Shown piece after piece: positions 1 to 11,143 of a stretch of DNA of 64,000 nucleotides. Made by a program: the position numbers and the translations under genes. Position 1 is the first letter of the stretch, and every line of letters begins with the position of its first letter. The stretch comes from Myotis daubentonii (Eukaryota; Chordata; Mammalia; Chiroptera; Vespertilionidae), in NCBI RefSeq assembly GCF_963259705.1, contig NC_081840.1:113184074-113248073 (forward strand). Reading direction: 5' to 3'. The notes beneath the pieces are model-generated. The model was not told the DNA's origin. It ran no database searches and worked only from the letters and a program-made list of their open reading frames with translations.

Positions 1-249
1 ATGGAGGAAGGGCCCTATGTTATTCAATTCCTGGAATGCATCTATGTCCCAAGCCCAGTCCACTTCTTGGATTTCCCAATAACATGACCAATAAAATGCC
101 TTTCTTATTTAATACATCTACCAATGAACAATACTATATAATGTTATGTCAAATAGTTTTCCATAATCTGGGTGGGGAAGAGAGGGTGGGATATATATGA
201 CTGGCATGAGCAATAACTGCTGAAATTAAGTGATGGGTATATAGGAGCT

Positions 250-254
<5 letters not shown>

Positions 255-295
<41 letters not shown>
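255..295. repeat. (TA)n microsatellite
   Basis: Uninterrupted alternating TA dinucleotides, about 20 repeats, in intron. No adjacent element terminus is recognisable. Confidence 0.95.
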
Positions 296-300
<5 letters not shown>

Positions 301-1259
301 TTTCTAAAATGAAAAGTTAAATCAAGGGTTAAAAACAAATTTCCCCAAGACTCACACTTAAAGTCCAGCACAACTTTGGAGCCTGCTTTCTTTGTGATGG
401 AAAGAAACAGATCAAAATTTAACGCTTCTCAACCCAAAAGCCACACTAACATCTGGATTTCAACAAAGATAAATGGTTCTGGGACCCAAAGCAGCACTGA
501 CAAACTCTACCAAAATCAGATCTTCTGTCATTTTGAAACAGCAGGAACCTTGGTCTATGGACAATGCCTGCCTATCACATTTCATCTTTGGAAACAGCAT
601 GCGAGGCTCCTCTCCCCTGACAGGAAAGCCAAACAAATGTTAACCCTGCATTCCTGCAGTTTTCTTAAGCCATCACACCAGCCCCTGCTGCAGAAACCAA
701 GGAAAAGTGGAACTCCATCCTGCTCACTCCTCACAACCTCAGTTTGAACCTCGTGCTCCAACCCATACCCCTCAAGCCCTGTCCTGTCCCACTCACCCTG
801 CCTCCTCAGATTCTGCTTGTTCTATCAATGCCTCACCCATCTGCTGACGGATGGTCCAGGGGCCACCTGAGCTAGACTACCTTTGGTGAAGACCTCTGTA
901 GGCTCCCCTCTGCCCAGGGGTCATACTTCCTCCTCTATTGCCACTTTGGTCAGGATGACCAATTCCTCCAGCATCAACCTGAAGGCAACAGGGTTAAAAA
1001 AGCAGACAAAAATAATTCCTACAGACAGGACTGGGTCTATTCTTACCTTCTGCAAATGGTTCCCATTCATAAAAGCGGCCCATGAATGGCTTGTTGTTGT
1101 AGGATGCACACTGTACCTCCCGAATACTCCTACTGCTTTCTGGACACACCTAATAAAGCAAATAGTAAATACGCAATTAGTGTCCACATATATCTTTCTG
1201 TAGCCCCAGTCAAATCCCAGAAGACTGCTCCAACTTTAAATACCAGTCCTCTTATGCCG

Positions 1260-1440
1260 AAACCAGGACTTGTGAAAATTTGCTGATTTTAACTCCATCA
1301 GAAATTTTAAATACAGATTCCAAGGCTCCACTCCAAGTTTACTAAATCAGAATCTTTGTAAGGACACTAGATTTTTAGCAGGCTCCCCAGTTAAGTTTCG
1401 GAATCTGAAAACTACTAACCTAAACTTTCTGCTCCTGACA
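1260..1440. repeat. MER5-like ancient hAT fragment
   Basis: The stretch has the MER5A-type layout: 'aaatacagattcc', then 'ctaaatcagaatct', then 'gcaggctccccag'. It is strongly diverged. Assigned by eye; no target duplication is visible. Confidence 0.5.
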
Positions 1441-1494
1441 AGTTGGTCTGCTCACTCCGAGGCCATCCATTTCTGTCTTTGGTCATGCCATTCA

Positions 1495-1715
1495 CGTGCA
1501 TGGCTTAATATTCCCAGCAAACATGTATAGAGAAAGCCCTTACCATGTGCAGCCACTGCTTTAAACATGTTACACATGTTGACTCATTTAATCCTCACAA
1601 CAACCAATGAGGTAGATAGGAGAGTTTGCAGACTCCTCACAGGTGAACAATCTGAACATGGAGGAGCCACACAGCCAGCAAGGACAGAGACTGGATTTAA
1701 CTCCAAGCAGTTTGC
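1495..1715 (+). repeat. MIR SINE
   Basis: It reads like the MIR core: 'actcatttaatcctcacaac', then 'atgaggtagatag', then a 'cacacagccagcaagg' tail region. The order of these pieces matches MIR on the plus strand. It is old and diverged, with no target-site duplication. Confidence 0.75.
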
Positions 1716-1779
1716 TCCCCACCAGGCTGCATCTCAGTGTCCTCCCCACCTTGTCTACATTCTGGTCTAAAGTCTCTCC

Positions 1780-1945
1780 ACCACCTAGTGAAGGACCTCG
1801 CAGCCGTTAGCATGCAAAAGCATCACCCAGAGATCTCCCGGGAAATGCAAATTCCTACATCCCTTTCCCAAGGCTTATCTTTCAGTAAGACTGGGATGAG
1901 ATCCAGAATCTGTATTTACCTAATTACCCAGATGATTCTGATACT
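1780..1945. repeat. MER5-like ancient hAT fragment
   Basis: Diverged MER5-type sequence: 'gcaaaagcatcacccag', 'atgcaaattcct' and 'agaatctgtattt', ending with 'cagatgattctgata'. Low copy similarity; by-eye call. Confidence 0.45.
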
Positions 1946-2104
1946 CTCAACTAGTCAAAGAAAATATCCAGCTCCCTATGGCTTCTTTCTTATTTGTAAA
2001 TACTACAAAAGAGCAAAGAGTGACATAAAATAAATAAATGTGAAATAAGATAGTAAGATCAGAATCTCTCATCCAAATCATGAATAAAGTAAGATCAAGC
2101 ACTT

Positions 2105-2105
2105 C

Positions 2106-2142
<37 letters not shown>

Positions 2143-2344
2143 TATATATATATAATTGATTTCAGAGAGGAAGGGAGAGGGAGAGAGAGAGATAGAAACA
2201 TCAACGATGAGAGAGAATCGGCTGCCTCCTGCACAACCCGTACTGGGGACTGAACCCACAACCTGGGCATGTGCCCTTGACTGGAATCAAACCCTTCAGT
2301 CTCCTGGCCGATGCTCTATCCACTAAGCCAAACCAGCCAGGGCT
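2105..2344 (-). mobile_element. VES-type bat SINE with AT-rich tail
   Basis: Reverse-strand tRNA-derived SINE. The promoter end reads 'gccctggctggtttggctta' on the minus strand, followed by a B-box-like stretch, and the tail on the plus-strand left is an (AT)n/(GA)-rich tract. It is flanked by the 12-bp target duplication GATCAAGCACTT (2093-2104 and 2345-2356), which fixes the borders and shows L1-type retrotransposition. Confidence 0.93.
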
Positions 2345-3084
2345 GATCAAGCACTTTTAAACCTAGCTACGCTCTGTTTAAGTGTGGAGTGTGTGCGTAT
2401 GAGTGTGTGTTTTAATAATCAGGAAGGAGAGGAAAGGAATCTGCCCCCTTAAATATTAAAACCCTGTATATAAGAAGTCTTTGGAATAAATTTTATATAC
2501 CAGAAACACCATGTTTCCTGGAAGATGAGAGAACAGGAAGAAGAATGAAACCAGGTGGGAGGAGAGCATCTCCTGCTCAATAAAGGACAGTCGGGGAAGC
2601 TGCTGGTACAACCCTGCAGCAGCCTGAGCCAAACCACATGGAGCAAGAAGCCATGCAAAGTAGAACGTGATGGAGACTGGTGGGAAAAATGAGCTCTGAC
2701 ATCAGTGAGAAGCCGACAGGCCAGAAGGGCTCTGAAAGCCATGCTACTGGCAGCCCAAAAGCCAAACGCCAGGTGTCTCCAGGAAGGATTTGGTGTTGAT
2801 GCCTTTTACAACCTTTTGGCCAGAACCAGAATTCAACTAGGATGTGATCAAGTTGGGCAACTTGGGAGAAGGCACCATCCTTGCAACCAGAAGCAATCAC
2901 AAGGCTTTTGCTAAAAATACAGATTCTCAGGGCTCACACCGTGGGAGGGTGGGGAAAAGGGCCTAGGAACAGATGCTGGATTTGCTCTCTCAGGTGACTC
3001 TGGTGCAGTCAGCCTGACACCAGACTGTACAGCCACACCCAAACCTCAGTCGCACTCCAAATCCCTTAATATGCAATCACAAAG

Positions 3085-3195
3085 TGGTAGAGCTGTGAGA
3101 ATCAATTCCAACCCCTTTGAGGAAACAGGTCTGGAGAAGTGGCATACTTTGCCAAAAGCCCCACAGTGATGAGACAGAGCACTGTCACCACCCAC
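3085..3195 (+). repeat. MIR/L2-like fragment
   Basis: Contains 'tttgaggaaacaggtctg' followed by 'tttgccaaaag', resembling the central MIR segment. Short and diverged. Confidence 0.5.
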
Positions 3196-3561
3196 CCTGG
3201 CTATAAAAAAACAAAATAGAGATCAGCTGCTGGGTGGCAGATTTTCTAAGGGAACCAGACCAGAGCAAGTAGGCCAAATGTCCTTTTCCCAAATAACCAC
3301 GCCTAAGTAAAGCCACCTGCCTGCCATGAGGCCCCAAACTACCCTAATTAACTGGCTGGCAGTTACCAGAATTGGAAGCTGCAGACCACAAAAACCTAGC
3401 CTGTCTGCTTAATCCCTTTCTCTTCATCAGCAAAATAGTGCCAATAGGCCAGATGATGAACCCATGCACTGTCAGAATCATTGTGAACTGCTCAGAATTT
3501 GATCATATAAATGTCTATTTTACCTACAACCCATTAAGTGAAAAAAGTGCTAAAATGATTA

Positions 3562-3609
3562 TGTGGTGTGTGTGTGTGTGTGTGTGTATAAAGAGAGAGA
3601 GAGAGAGAA
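3562..3609. repeat. (TG)n then (GA)n compound microsatellite
   Basis: About 13 TG repeats joined by 'tataaa' to about 9 GA repeats. The surrounding bases look like an old L1 3' UTR but are too diverged to assign. Confidence 0.9.
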
Positions 3610-4314
3610 GTTAAAAGTGTTATCTCCAGAAGGTGGGTTATAGACATTTTCTCTTCACAATTAACTTTTGGTTTATTTATACTAATTTTTCTGCAGTAAA
3701 TATGTAATACTTATGTAATAAAAATATGCCAGAGGTGAGCTCTCCCAAACACATCTGGCCTTTAGCCACTTCACATGTGCTTCTAGTTTATAACCTCACG
3801 GTGTGTTTCCATGTCCCACTACTGCCTGGTGTACTGATTACATCCATATGCATCTGCCAAGCCAACCAGTTACAGGTGATAGATGGGTCATTCAGGACCC
3901 CCTTTCTCTAGTTATCAACAAGTACTTTATATTTAAGCACGGTCAGAGGCACGAGGACTTAGGTGGCATCCAATCCACAGTAGGGGGTCACCTACAATTG
4001 CCAGGAGGCAGCCAAGCCCAGAGGTTGACTATCCAACTAGCAGTTAGCATGGGGAGGTACAGCAAGAAGTAATATGCCCTGGCAGATGGGCATGACACTG
4101 TGTGTGACCCTGAGCAGGGACCCACATGATGCCAGGCAAGCTGCCAGTTAGAAGCAGGGCGCCACTTCCTGAGACGGAGAGGGATCTGGTAAGAGAAATG
4201 CAAGGCTCACAGGGCCCAGATGTGGAAGTGAGTTACTGAGATGGAATTATGGTGCAGATGAGGAAGCAGAAGCATGGGTTGGTGGTAGTGGTGATGATAT
4301 TAAGAAAAGGTAAC

Positions 4315-4545
4315 TTTTATTGAGCACTTACTAAATGCCAGACACTGCACCATGTGATTTATGTATATTAGTTCATTTAATCTTCATGACAGTTAATATA
4401 CTCATTTTACAGATAAGGAAACCAAGACAACAGAAAGTTAAATGAGCTGCCCAAGATCATGCATAGGGCTAATAATGGGTGGAGTCAGTATCTGAACCCA
4501 GGCACTCTGTGTCTAGAACACATGCTAGTAACCACTATGCCATGA
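4315..4545 (+). repeat. MIR SINE
   Basis: A long MIR copy: 'ttattgagcacttactaaat', 'ttcatttaatcttcatgac', 'ttacagataaggaaacc' and a terminal 'gaacccaggcactctg' block in canonical order. One of the better preserved ancient repeats here. Confidence 0.85.
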
Positions 4546-4892
4546 TGGCCCTTGAGACTGTGTGGACAGCAAAGTTAATAAGCAAAGAATTATCAGACAA
4601 GAGGGCCTTGAATGCCATCAGGAGAAATCCTAGAGGCCAGGGGTCAGAGTCAGCCTCTGAGGCATGGTGAAGTGGCCCCGGTGTCAGCAGCTGGAAGCTG
4701 TGGGCTGAGGATGAAAACCAAGCTAGGCTGGCGAAATTGTTTCAGGTCTCTTTTGTAGTTTAGATTTGTTTTTACTTGTTATACTATTATCATTACATGA
4801 TCTCCTCTCGGTTTACAGACTGTCTAAAATTAACATTTCATTTCACATTATTTATGGTTTAAGTGGGCTCTTTCCTGATACCATACATAGAC

Positions 4893-5761
4893 CAGGGGTG
4901 GGCAACTCCTGGCACGTGTGCCAAACATGGCACGCCAGTAACTTTTGCTGGCATGCGAAACCCTCTCTTATAATCTTCCATTTACAATTTTTTCTTAATA
5001 TTGACTTTTTTATTTTTCAGATAAATTCAGTGTAGGTGCATTTTAGATAAATAAATAATTTTACATAACAAGTTATCTTAAAGACCATAGACATGGCTGA
5101 CTTTGAAATGCAGTTGACTGAATTTCAGAGTAGCTCAATTTGGAAGCAGAAATTTATTGACCTTAGAGTTGACTTGGAAAACATTGGGGGGAAAAGCTAT
5201 TAGAGACAGGAGTACCAGAGAGAAGTGTCGAAAACGAACTATTGAGGACTTGGAATGCCATTCCAGAAAATTTTTTCTGTTTAAAAAACTTTGCAACAGC
5301 ACTACTCTCCATGTTTTCATCCACATACGCTTGTGAATCTTTGTTCTCAGTGATGAATTTTGTTAAGTCTTGTAATAGGAGTAGCCTGACGGATGAAAGC
5401 AGTAGCTCATGCATATCTCTGAAGGTCACGAAATATAAACCTGATGTAAAATCTCTGTCATCAGTGATGCAACAGCAAAAGTCCCACTGATACTATCAAA
5501 CAGAGTCATAAAGTTCTGTCGGACTATCAGTGTACATGTATACATTAAAAAAATAAATGTATTTTTCATCATGATATACTGTGTTTTTGTCGCTCGAATG
5601 AATTTTATTATTTCTTCAAGATTCTTCACATACGTACACCTTAAGAGATATCAAGTAGGAATAACATGTTCTCAAAAAATTAGGGTTGGCACGCAGAAGA
5701 ATTTTGAGTCAGAGATTTTGCTGGTTTTGGCACGCACTCACAAAAAGGTTGCCCACCACTG
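4893..5761 (+). mobile_element. hAT DNA transposon, internally deleted, with transposase remnant
   Basis: An 869-bp element with inverted ends CAGGGGTGGGCAAC and GTTGCCCACCACTG. It is flanked by the imperfect 8-bp duplications acatagac (4885-4892) and ctatagac (5762-5769); eight bases is the hAT target-site length. The subterminal regions repeat a 'ggcacg' word near both ends. The interior keeps the 3' end of a transposase gene, annotated separately. Most of the 2-3 kb expected for an autonomous element is missing, so it is probably a non-autonomous derivative. Confidence 0.88.
5093..5490 (+). pseudogene. hAT transposase C-terminal (dimerisation) remnant
   Basis: Two segments in different frames form one family-like stretch. 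5093-5195 encodes MADFEMQLTEFQ... and 5242-5490 encodes a block containing STYACESLFSVMNF, with a Ser/Thr-rich and a KPDVKSL stretch before the stop. ACESLFS-type motifs mark the hAT C-terminal dimerisation domain. The wording resembles the Charlie8-like transposase related to that captured in GTF2IRD2 (recalled, not searched). A frameshift lies between about 5195 and 5242. The catalytic core upstream is absent, so no active enzyme can be made. Confidence 0.75.
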
Positions 5762-6514
5762 CTATAGACTGAGTCACCCTCACCTTATCAGTAATTTTGT
5801 TTTACACTGTGAGCTAGCTTTGGGCAGATTTTCTGCAGACAGCAGATCCCTTATGGACACAGATTCTTGGAATTTTCAGGCCAGAAAACTGTGACAGGGA
5901 AAAAGTCAGTTGATAGAGATCAGGCTCACTCAGGATGGGACCAGAAAAGACTGGAGCTTCGGAGCCAAGTGATGCCCCCTGGGAGATAAGCTCCTTCAAA
6001 TGAGTCTCTTCTGCCCAAAGAAGGAGGGATGTATCCACTGGTCTCTTATGGAAAGAGGAAGAAAGATGCACTTCAATATAAAACTCTCAGGCCCTGGCCA
6101 AAGTCCCATCTAGACAACTGTCTGGGGTTGCTATGAGTCACAAGGAGTGTTATGGAAACTGGGGCTGTATTTCCAGGGACCCTGGTTAACTGGAGATAAC
6201 AACGGACTCCACCCAACTTCATTGTTCAAGTGGCCACTGTTGGTGATCACACAGTTAATTTTTGGTAATTAATTACTTTCAGTTCCCCAGGAGACTAAAA
6301 AGCATCATCTGCAATGAAAGTGGCAACAGGGAACATGACCTTGAAGTGTGCCTGAGTAAAATATGCACTTTTTTTATCCTTTGCATTGCTCTGGATTCAA
6401 TCAAAAGATCAGCTATCATAGCATCATATGATGTATTTAATATCACCACAAAAAGAAAATCTAAAAAAATAACACCCCACAAAAACAAATCTAAAAAATA
6501 TGTCCACACTATCA

Positions 6515-6670
6515 TAAGAAAGTGGCTGTGACCTTGGGCAAAGCACTTTGCTTCTCTAAACCTACATTATTCTATCACCCACCTCCCAGGGATTTTGTGA
6601 GAATTAAATTAGTAATACGTTTAAGTTTCAAGCTCATAGCAATGCTCAATAAATGTTAGCTGAATTGGAA
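6515..6670 (-). repeat. MIR SINE fragment
   Basis: 'gaccttgggcaaagcacttt' then 'cctacattattc' then 'tgagaattaaat' and 'gctcaataaatgttagctga' follow MIR order on one strand. Diverged; orientation inferred. Confidence 0.65.
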
Positions 6671-7009
6671 TCTAAATAGACAACACAGGTGAAGCCACCA
6701 GTTCCAGAAAGTTCCTGAAATGTAGGTGTTTTGAGCAAAATCGTCTCCTTTGTTTTCCAACTATAGAATAATGTAACCATAGACCAAAATTTCCTACAAG
6801 TAATCCAGCACATTTTTCAACAAATATATTTATTATCTGCTTTCTCAAACTATTCAGAATTCAACTTTGCAATAACTCTTCTGCCACCCCACCACTGCCA
6901 GCACACCTCACATGGAAAGAGAATTGGTTTTTATGAAGCCATAATTATCCTAATTCTAAAACTAGATAAAGACACTACAAAGAAAGAAAATTATAGGCCA
7001 ATATTCCTG

Positions 7010-8515
7010 ATGAACACAGATGCTAAAATCCTCAGCAAAATATTAGCAAATGGGATCCGGCAATATATTAAAAAGATCACACACCATAACCAAGTGAAAT
7101 TTATTCTGGGGATGCAAGGCTGCTACAATATTCACAAATCAATAAATGTGATACATCACATAAACAAAATGAAAGATGAAAATCACATGATCATATCAAA
7201 AGAGGCAGAAAAAGCATTCGACAAAATCCAGCACGATTTTTTAATAAAAACTCTCAGCAAAGTGGGAAAAGAAGGATCATACCCCAACATAATAAAGGCT
7301 GTATATGACAAACCTACAGCCAACATCATTCTCAATGGGCAAAAACTAAAACTGTTTCCCTTAAGAACAGGATCAAGGCAAGGATGTCTTATTCAACCAC
7401 TTTCACCACTCTTATTCAACACTAGAGGCCCGGTGCACGAATCCATGCACCAGTGGGTTCCCTTGGCCTGCCCTGCGGGATCAGGCCAAAACTGGCTCTC
7501 TGACATCCCTCGAGGGGTCCTGGATTGCGAGAGGGTTCAGGCCAGGCCAAGGGACCCCACCAGTGCACGATCAGGGCCAGGAAGGGACGTGGGAGGATGG
7601 CTAGCCAGGGAAGACCTGTGGGAGGGGTCCTGGGCATGTCCAGCACATTTCATTCAGGCCCAATCGGCTGGACCCCAGCAGCAAGCTCACCTACTGGTCA
7701 GAGCGTCTGTCCCCTGGTGTTCAGTGCACATCATAGTGAGCGGTTGAGCAGCCTTAGCATATCATTAGCATATTACACTTTTATTGGTTGAATGGACTGG
7801 ACACTTAGCATATTAGGCTTTTATTATATAGGATAGTAGTGGAAGTCCTAACCACAGTGATCAGACAAGAAGAAGAGATAAAGGGCATCCAATTTGGAAA
7901 GGAGGAAGTAAAACTGTCATTATTCACAGATGATATGATATTGTACATAGAAAACCCTAAAGACTCCACCAGGAAACTACTAAACTTAATAAATGAATTC
8001 AGCAAAGTAGCAGGATACAAAATCAACATCCAGAAATCAATGGCATTTTTATATAACAATAATGAACTCTCAAAAAGAGAAACTAAAAAAACAATCCCAT
8101 TTACCATTGCAACAACAAAAAATAAGATACCTAAGAATAAACTTAACCAAGGAGATAAAAGATCTGTACTTGGAAAACTACAGGACATTGAGGAAAGAAA
8201 AAGAGAAAGATACAAACAAATGGAATAATATACCATGTTCATGGATTGGAAGAATTAACATTACTAAAGTGTCCATGCTACCCAAAGAGATCTATAGATT
8301 TAACACAATCTCTATTAAAATACCAATGGCATGCTTCACAGATCTTGAACAAATACTCAAAAAATTTATATAGAACCATAAAAGACCCTGAAGCAATCTT
8401 GAGAAAGAAGAATAAAGTTGGAGCAATCACAATACCGGATATCAAACTATACTACAAAGGCATTATAATCAAAACAGTCTGGTACTGGCACAAGAACAAG
8501 GATATAGAGCAATAG
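7010..8515 (+). pseudogene. L1 ORF2 (reverse transcriptase) remnant, Helitron-interrupted
   Basis: Decayed ORF2. The first part (7010-7421) has [17 protein letters not shown] and [14 protein letters not shown] RT motifs. After the Helitron the frame resumes at about 7839 with the catalytic block [17 protein letters not shown], where L1 normally has FADDM. Downstream segments continue in other frames. Open translation from 7010 past 7421 runs into Helitron DNA and is not a real fusion gene. Confidence 0.85.
7422..7833 (-). mobile_element. Helitron (HeliBat-type, non-autonomous) inside L1
   Basis: Read on the minus strand, the 412-bp element begins TCCTATATAATAAAAG (right end, 7833) and ends with the hairpin 'gtgcatggattcgtgcac' plus CGGGCCTCTAG (left end, 7422). 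It is inserted exactly between A (7421) and T (7834), without target duplication, as Helitrons do. Removing it restores the L1 reading 'ttcaacatagtagtgg'. No Rep/helicase coding is present. Confidence 0.95.
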
Positions 8516-10125
8516 AACAGAACATAGACCCCAGAAATTGACTCACACCATTATGGTCAATTAATATTTGACAAAGGATGCAAGAACATACCATGGAGTA
8601 AAGACAGTCTCTTCAACAAATAGTATTAATAAAACTGGACAGACACATGCAAAAAGATTAAAGTAGACCACTAACTTACACCATACACAAAAATAAACTC
8701 AAAATGGATAAAAGACTTAAATGTAAGCCATGAAACCATAAAAATCCTATAAGAAAAAATAGAGTAAAATCTCAGACATATCACAAAGCAATATGTTCAC
8801 CAATACATCTCCTAGGACAAGGGAAACAAAAGAGAAACAAATGGGACCACACCAAAATGAAAAGCTTCTGCAGAGCAAAAAAAAGAAAAAAGCCACCATC
8901 AAAATAAAAAAGTAACCCACCATTTGCAAGAACATATTTGCAAATGATACATCTGATAAGAGATTAATATCCAAAATATTCAACTCAATAAAAGACAATC
9001 CAATTAAAAAATAGGAAAAGGCCAAATAGAAACTTTCCCAAAGTGGACATACCAATTGTCAAGAGACATATGAAAAAATGCTCAAAGTCACTAATCATCA
9101 GAGAAATGCAAATCAAAACAATGAAATATCACCTCACAGAATGGCTATCATCAACAAATCAACAAACAACAAGTGTTGGTGAGGTTGTGGAAAAAGGGAA
9201 CCCTAGTACACTGCTGGTGGGAATGCAGAATGGTGCAACTACAGTGGAAAACAGTATGGAGTTTCCTCAAAAAATTAAAAATGGAACTGCCATTTGACCC
9301 AGTGATCCCATTTCTAGGAATATATTGTAAGAAACCTGAAACATTCATCAGAAAGAATATATGCACCTTTATGTTCATAGTAGCACAATTTACAATACCT
9401 AAGACTTGGAAATAGCCTAAGTGCCCATCAGTAGATTAGTGGATAAAAAAAATATGGTACATTTACAAAATGAAATACTAAGCAGCAATTAAAAAGAAAG
9501 AACTATTGTCATTTGCAACAGCATGTATGGACCTGGAGAATATTATGCTGAGCAAAATAAGCCACTCAGAGAAAGATAAGTATCACATGATCTCACTCAT
9601 ATGTGGAATCTAATGAACTAAATAAAATGATGATCAAATAAAGACCCAGAGACAAAGAAGCATGAATAGACTGTTGAACCTCAGAGGGAAGGCAGAGGAG
9701 GGTGAGTGGAAAGAAATCAACCAATAAACTTATATGCATAACCTGTGGACACAGACAATGGGGTGGTGAGGGCCTGGGGGTGGAGAGAGCTGGCTGGAAG
9801 AGGTTAATGGGGGGAAAAGGAGGACCTATGTAAAACTTTCAACAATAAAGATTTTTAAAAATGGGCAGAAGACCTGAATAGACACTTCTCCAAAGAGGAT
9901 ATACAAGAGACATATGAAAAAATGCTCAAAGTCACTAAGCATCAGAGAAATGCAAATTAAAATGACGAGATATCACTTCCCACCTGTCAGAATGGCTACC
10001 AAAAAATTAAAAATGGAATTGCCATTTGACCCAGCAATCCCACATCTGGGAATATATCCTAAAACCTGAAACACCAATAAAAAAGAATACATACATCCCT
10101 ATGTTCATAACAGTGTTATTTACAA

Positions 10126-10395
10126 CTACAGGCCTGATACATGAAATTCGTGCATAGGTAGGGTCCCTAGGCCTGGCTGGCGATCAGGGCAATTCTGTGG
10201 GCCGGCTGGCAGAGTGATCAGGGGCGGGGGCCCCCGCTGACACCCACCTTGGCTGGCCTGGGGCCTGTGAGCTGGGGTCAGCTCCTGCATTGAGTGTCTG
10301 CCCCTTGGTGGTCAGTGTGTGTTACAGCAACCAGTCGTTCCACTGGCTGTTCCACCATTCAGTTTATTTGCATATTAGGCTTTTATTATATAGGA
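10126..10395 (-). mobile_element. Helitron, first of a tandem pair
   Basis: Minus-strand element. Its 3' end at the left is a degenerate CTACAGGCC followed by 'tgaaattcgtgcat', and its 5' end at the right is 'cttttattatatagga' (TCCTATATAATAAAAG on the minus strand). It directly abuts the 3' end of the next Helitron at 10396, with no host base between. The terminal hairpin is damaged, so it is the more eroded of the pair. Confidence 0.9.
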
Positions 10396-10857
10396 CTAGA
10401 GATCTGGTGCACAAAAATTTGTGCACTCGGGGGGATCCCTCCGCCCAGCCTGTGCCCGCTCACAGTCTGGGACCTCTCAGGAGATGTCCACCTGCTGGCT
10501 TAGGCCCCGCTCCCTGGGGGATCGGGCCTAAGCTGGCAGTCAGACATACCTCTGGCAGCCCGGGAGTCCTCGGGGGATGTCCACTTGCCAGCAGGGAGCA
10601 GGCCTAAGCTGCAGTCAGACATCCTTAGCACTGCTGAGGAGGCGGGAGAGGCTCCCACCACCACCTCTGTGCTGGCAGCCATCAGCCTGGCTTGTGGCTG
10701 AGCAGAGCTCCCCCTGTGGGAGCGCACTGACCACCAGGGAGCAGCTCCTGCATTGAGCATCTGCCCCCTGGTGATCAGTGTGTGTCATAGTGACCAGTCA
10801 TTCCCAGTCATCCCGCTGTTAGGGTCAATTTGCATATTACCCTTTTATTATATAGGA
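10396..10857 (-). mobile_element. Helitron, second of a tandem pair
   Basis: A 462-bp minus-strand element: left end CTAG plus the 'gtgcacaaaaatttgtgcac' palindrome, right end TCCTATATAATAAAAGG on the minus strand. L1 resumes at 10858 with 'ttgctaagatctgg', and the L1 left of the pair stops at 'ttacaa'. The pair together therefore occupies one A|T site in the L1. Confidence 0.94.
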
Positions 10858-11143
10858 TTGCTAAGATCTGGAAGCAGTCCAAGTGCCCATCAATAGATGA
10901 ATGGTTAAAAAAGCTGTGGGACAGTTACACAATAGAATACTATACAGTTGTAAAAAAGATCATCTCCTACCACTTGGGACAGCATGGATAGACCTGGAGA
11001 CTATTGTCTAAGTGAAATAAGCCAGTCTTAGAAAGACAAATACCACATGATCTCACTTATTTGTGGAATCAAACAAAATGAATTGACCAACAAAATAAGA
11101 CCTGAAGGATGGAGGCACGGAATAGACTGACAGACCAAGTGTA

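Larger units (their letters stand above)
6915..9856 (+). mobile_element. L1 retrotransposon, 5'-truncated (ORF2 RT to 3' end), split by a Helitron
   Basis: Plus-strand L1 starting in the reverse-transcriptase region of ORF2 and running to a 3' end with 'caacaataaagattttt'. The segment 6915-7421 joins 7834-9856 seamlessly once the Helitron at 7422-7833 is removed. RT-type peptide is visible ([15 protein letters not shown]; the active-site region reads FTDDM). Stops and frameshifts are scattered through ORF2, so it is inactive. A second L1 piece starts directly after it. Confidence 0.92.

Noticed and set aside
7010..7747. A 245-codon open frame that looks like a large gene
   Set aside because: It is L1 ORF2 for the first 137 codons and then reads through a Helitron; a chance fusion, not a gene.
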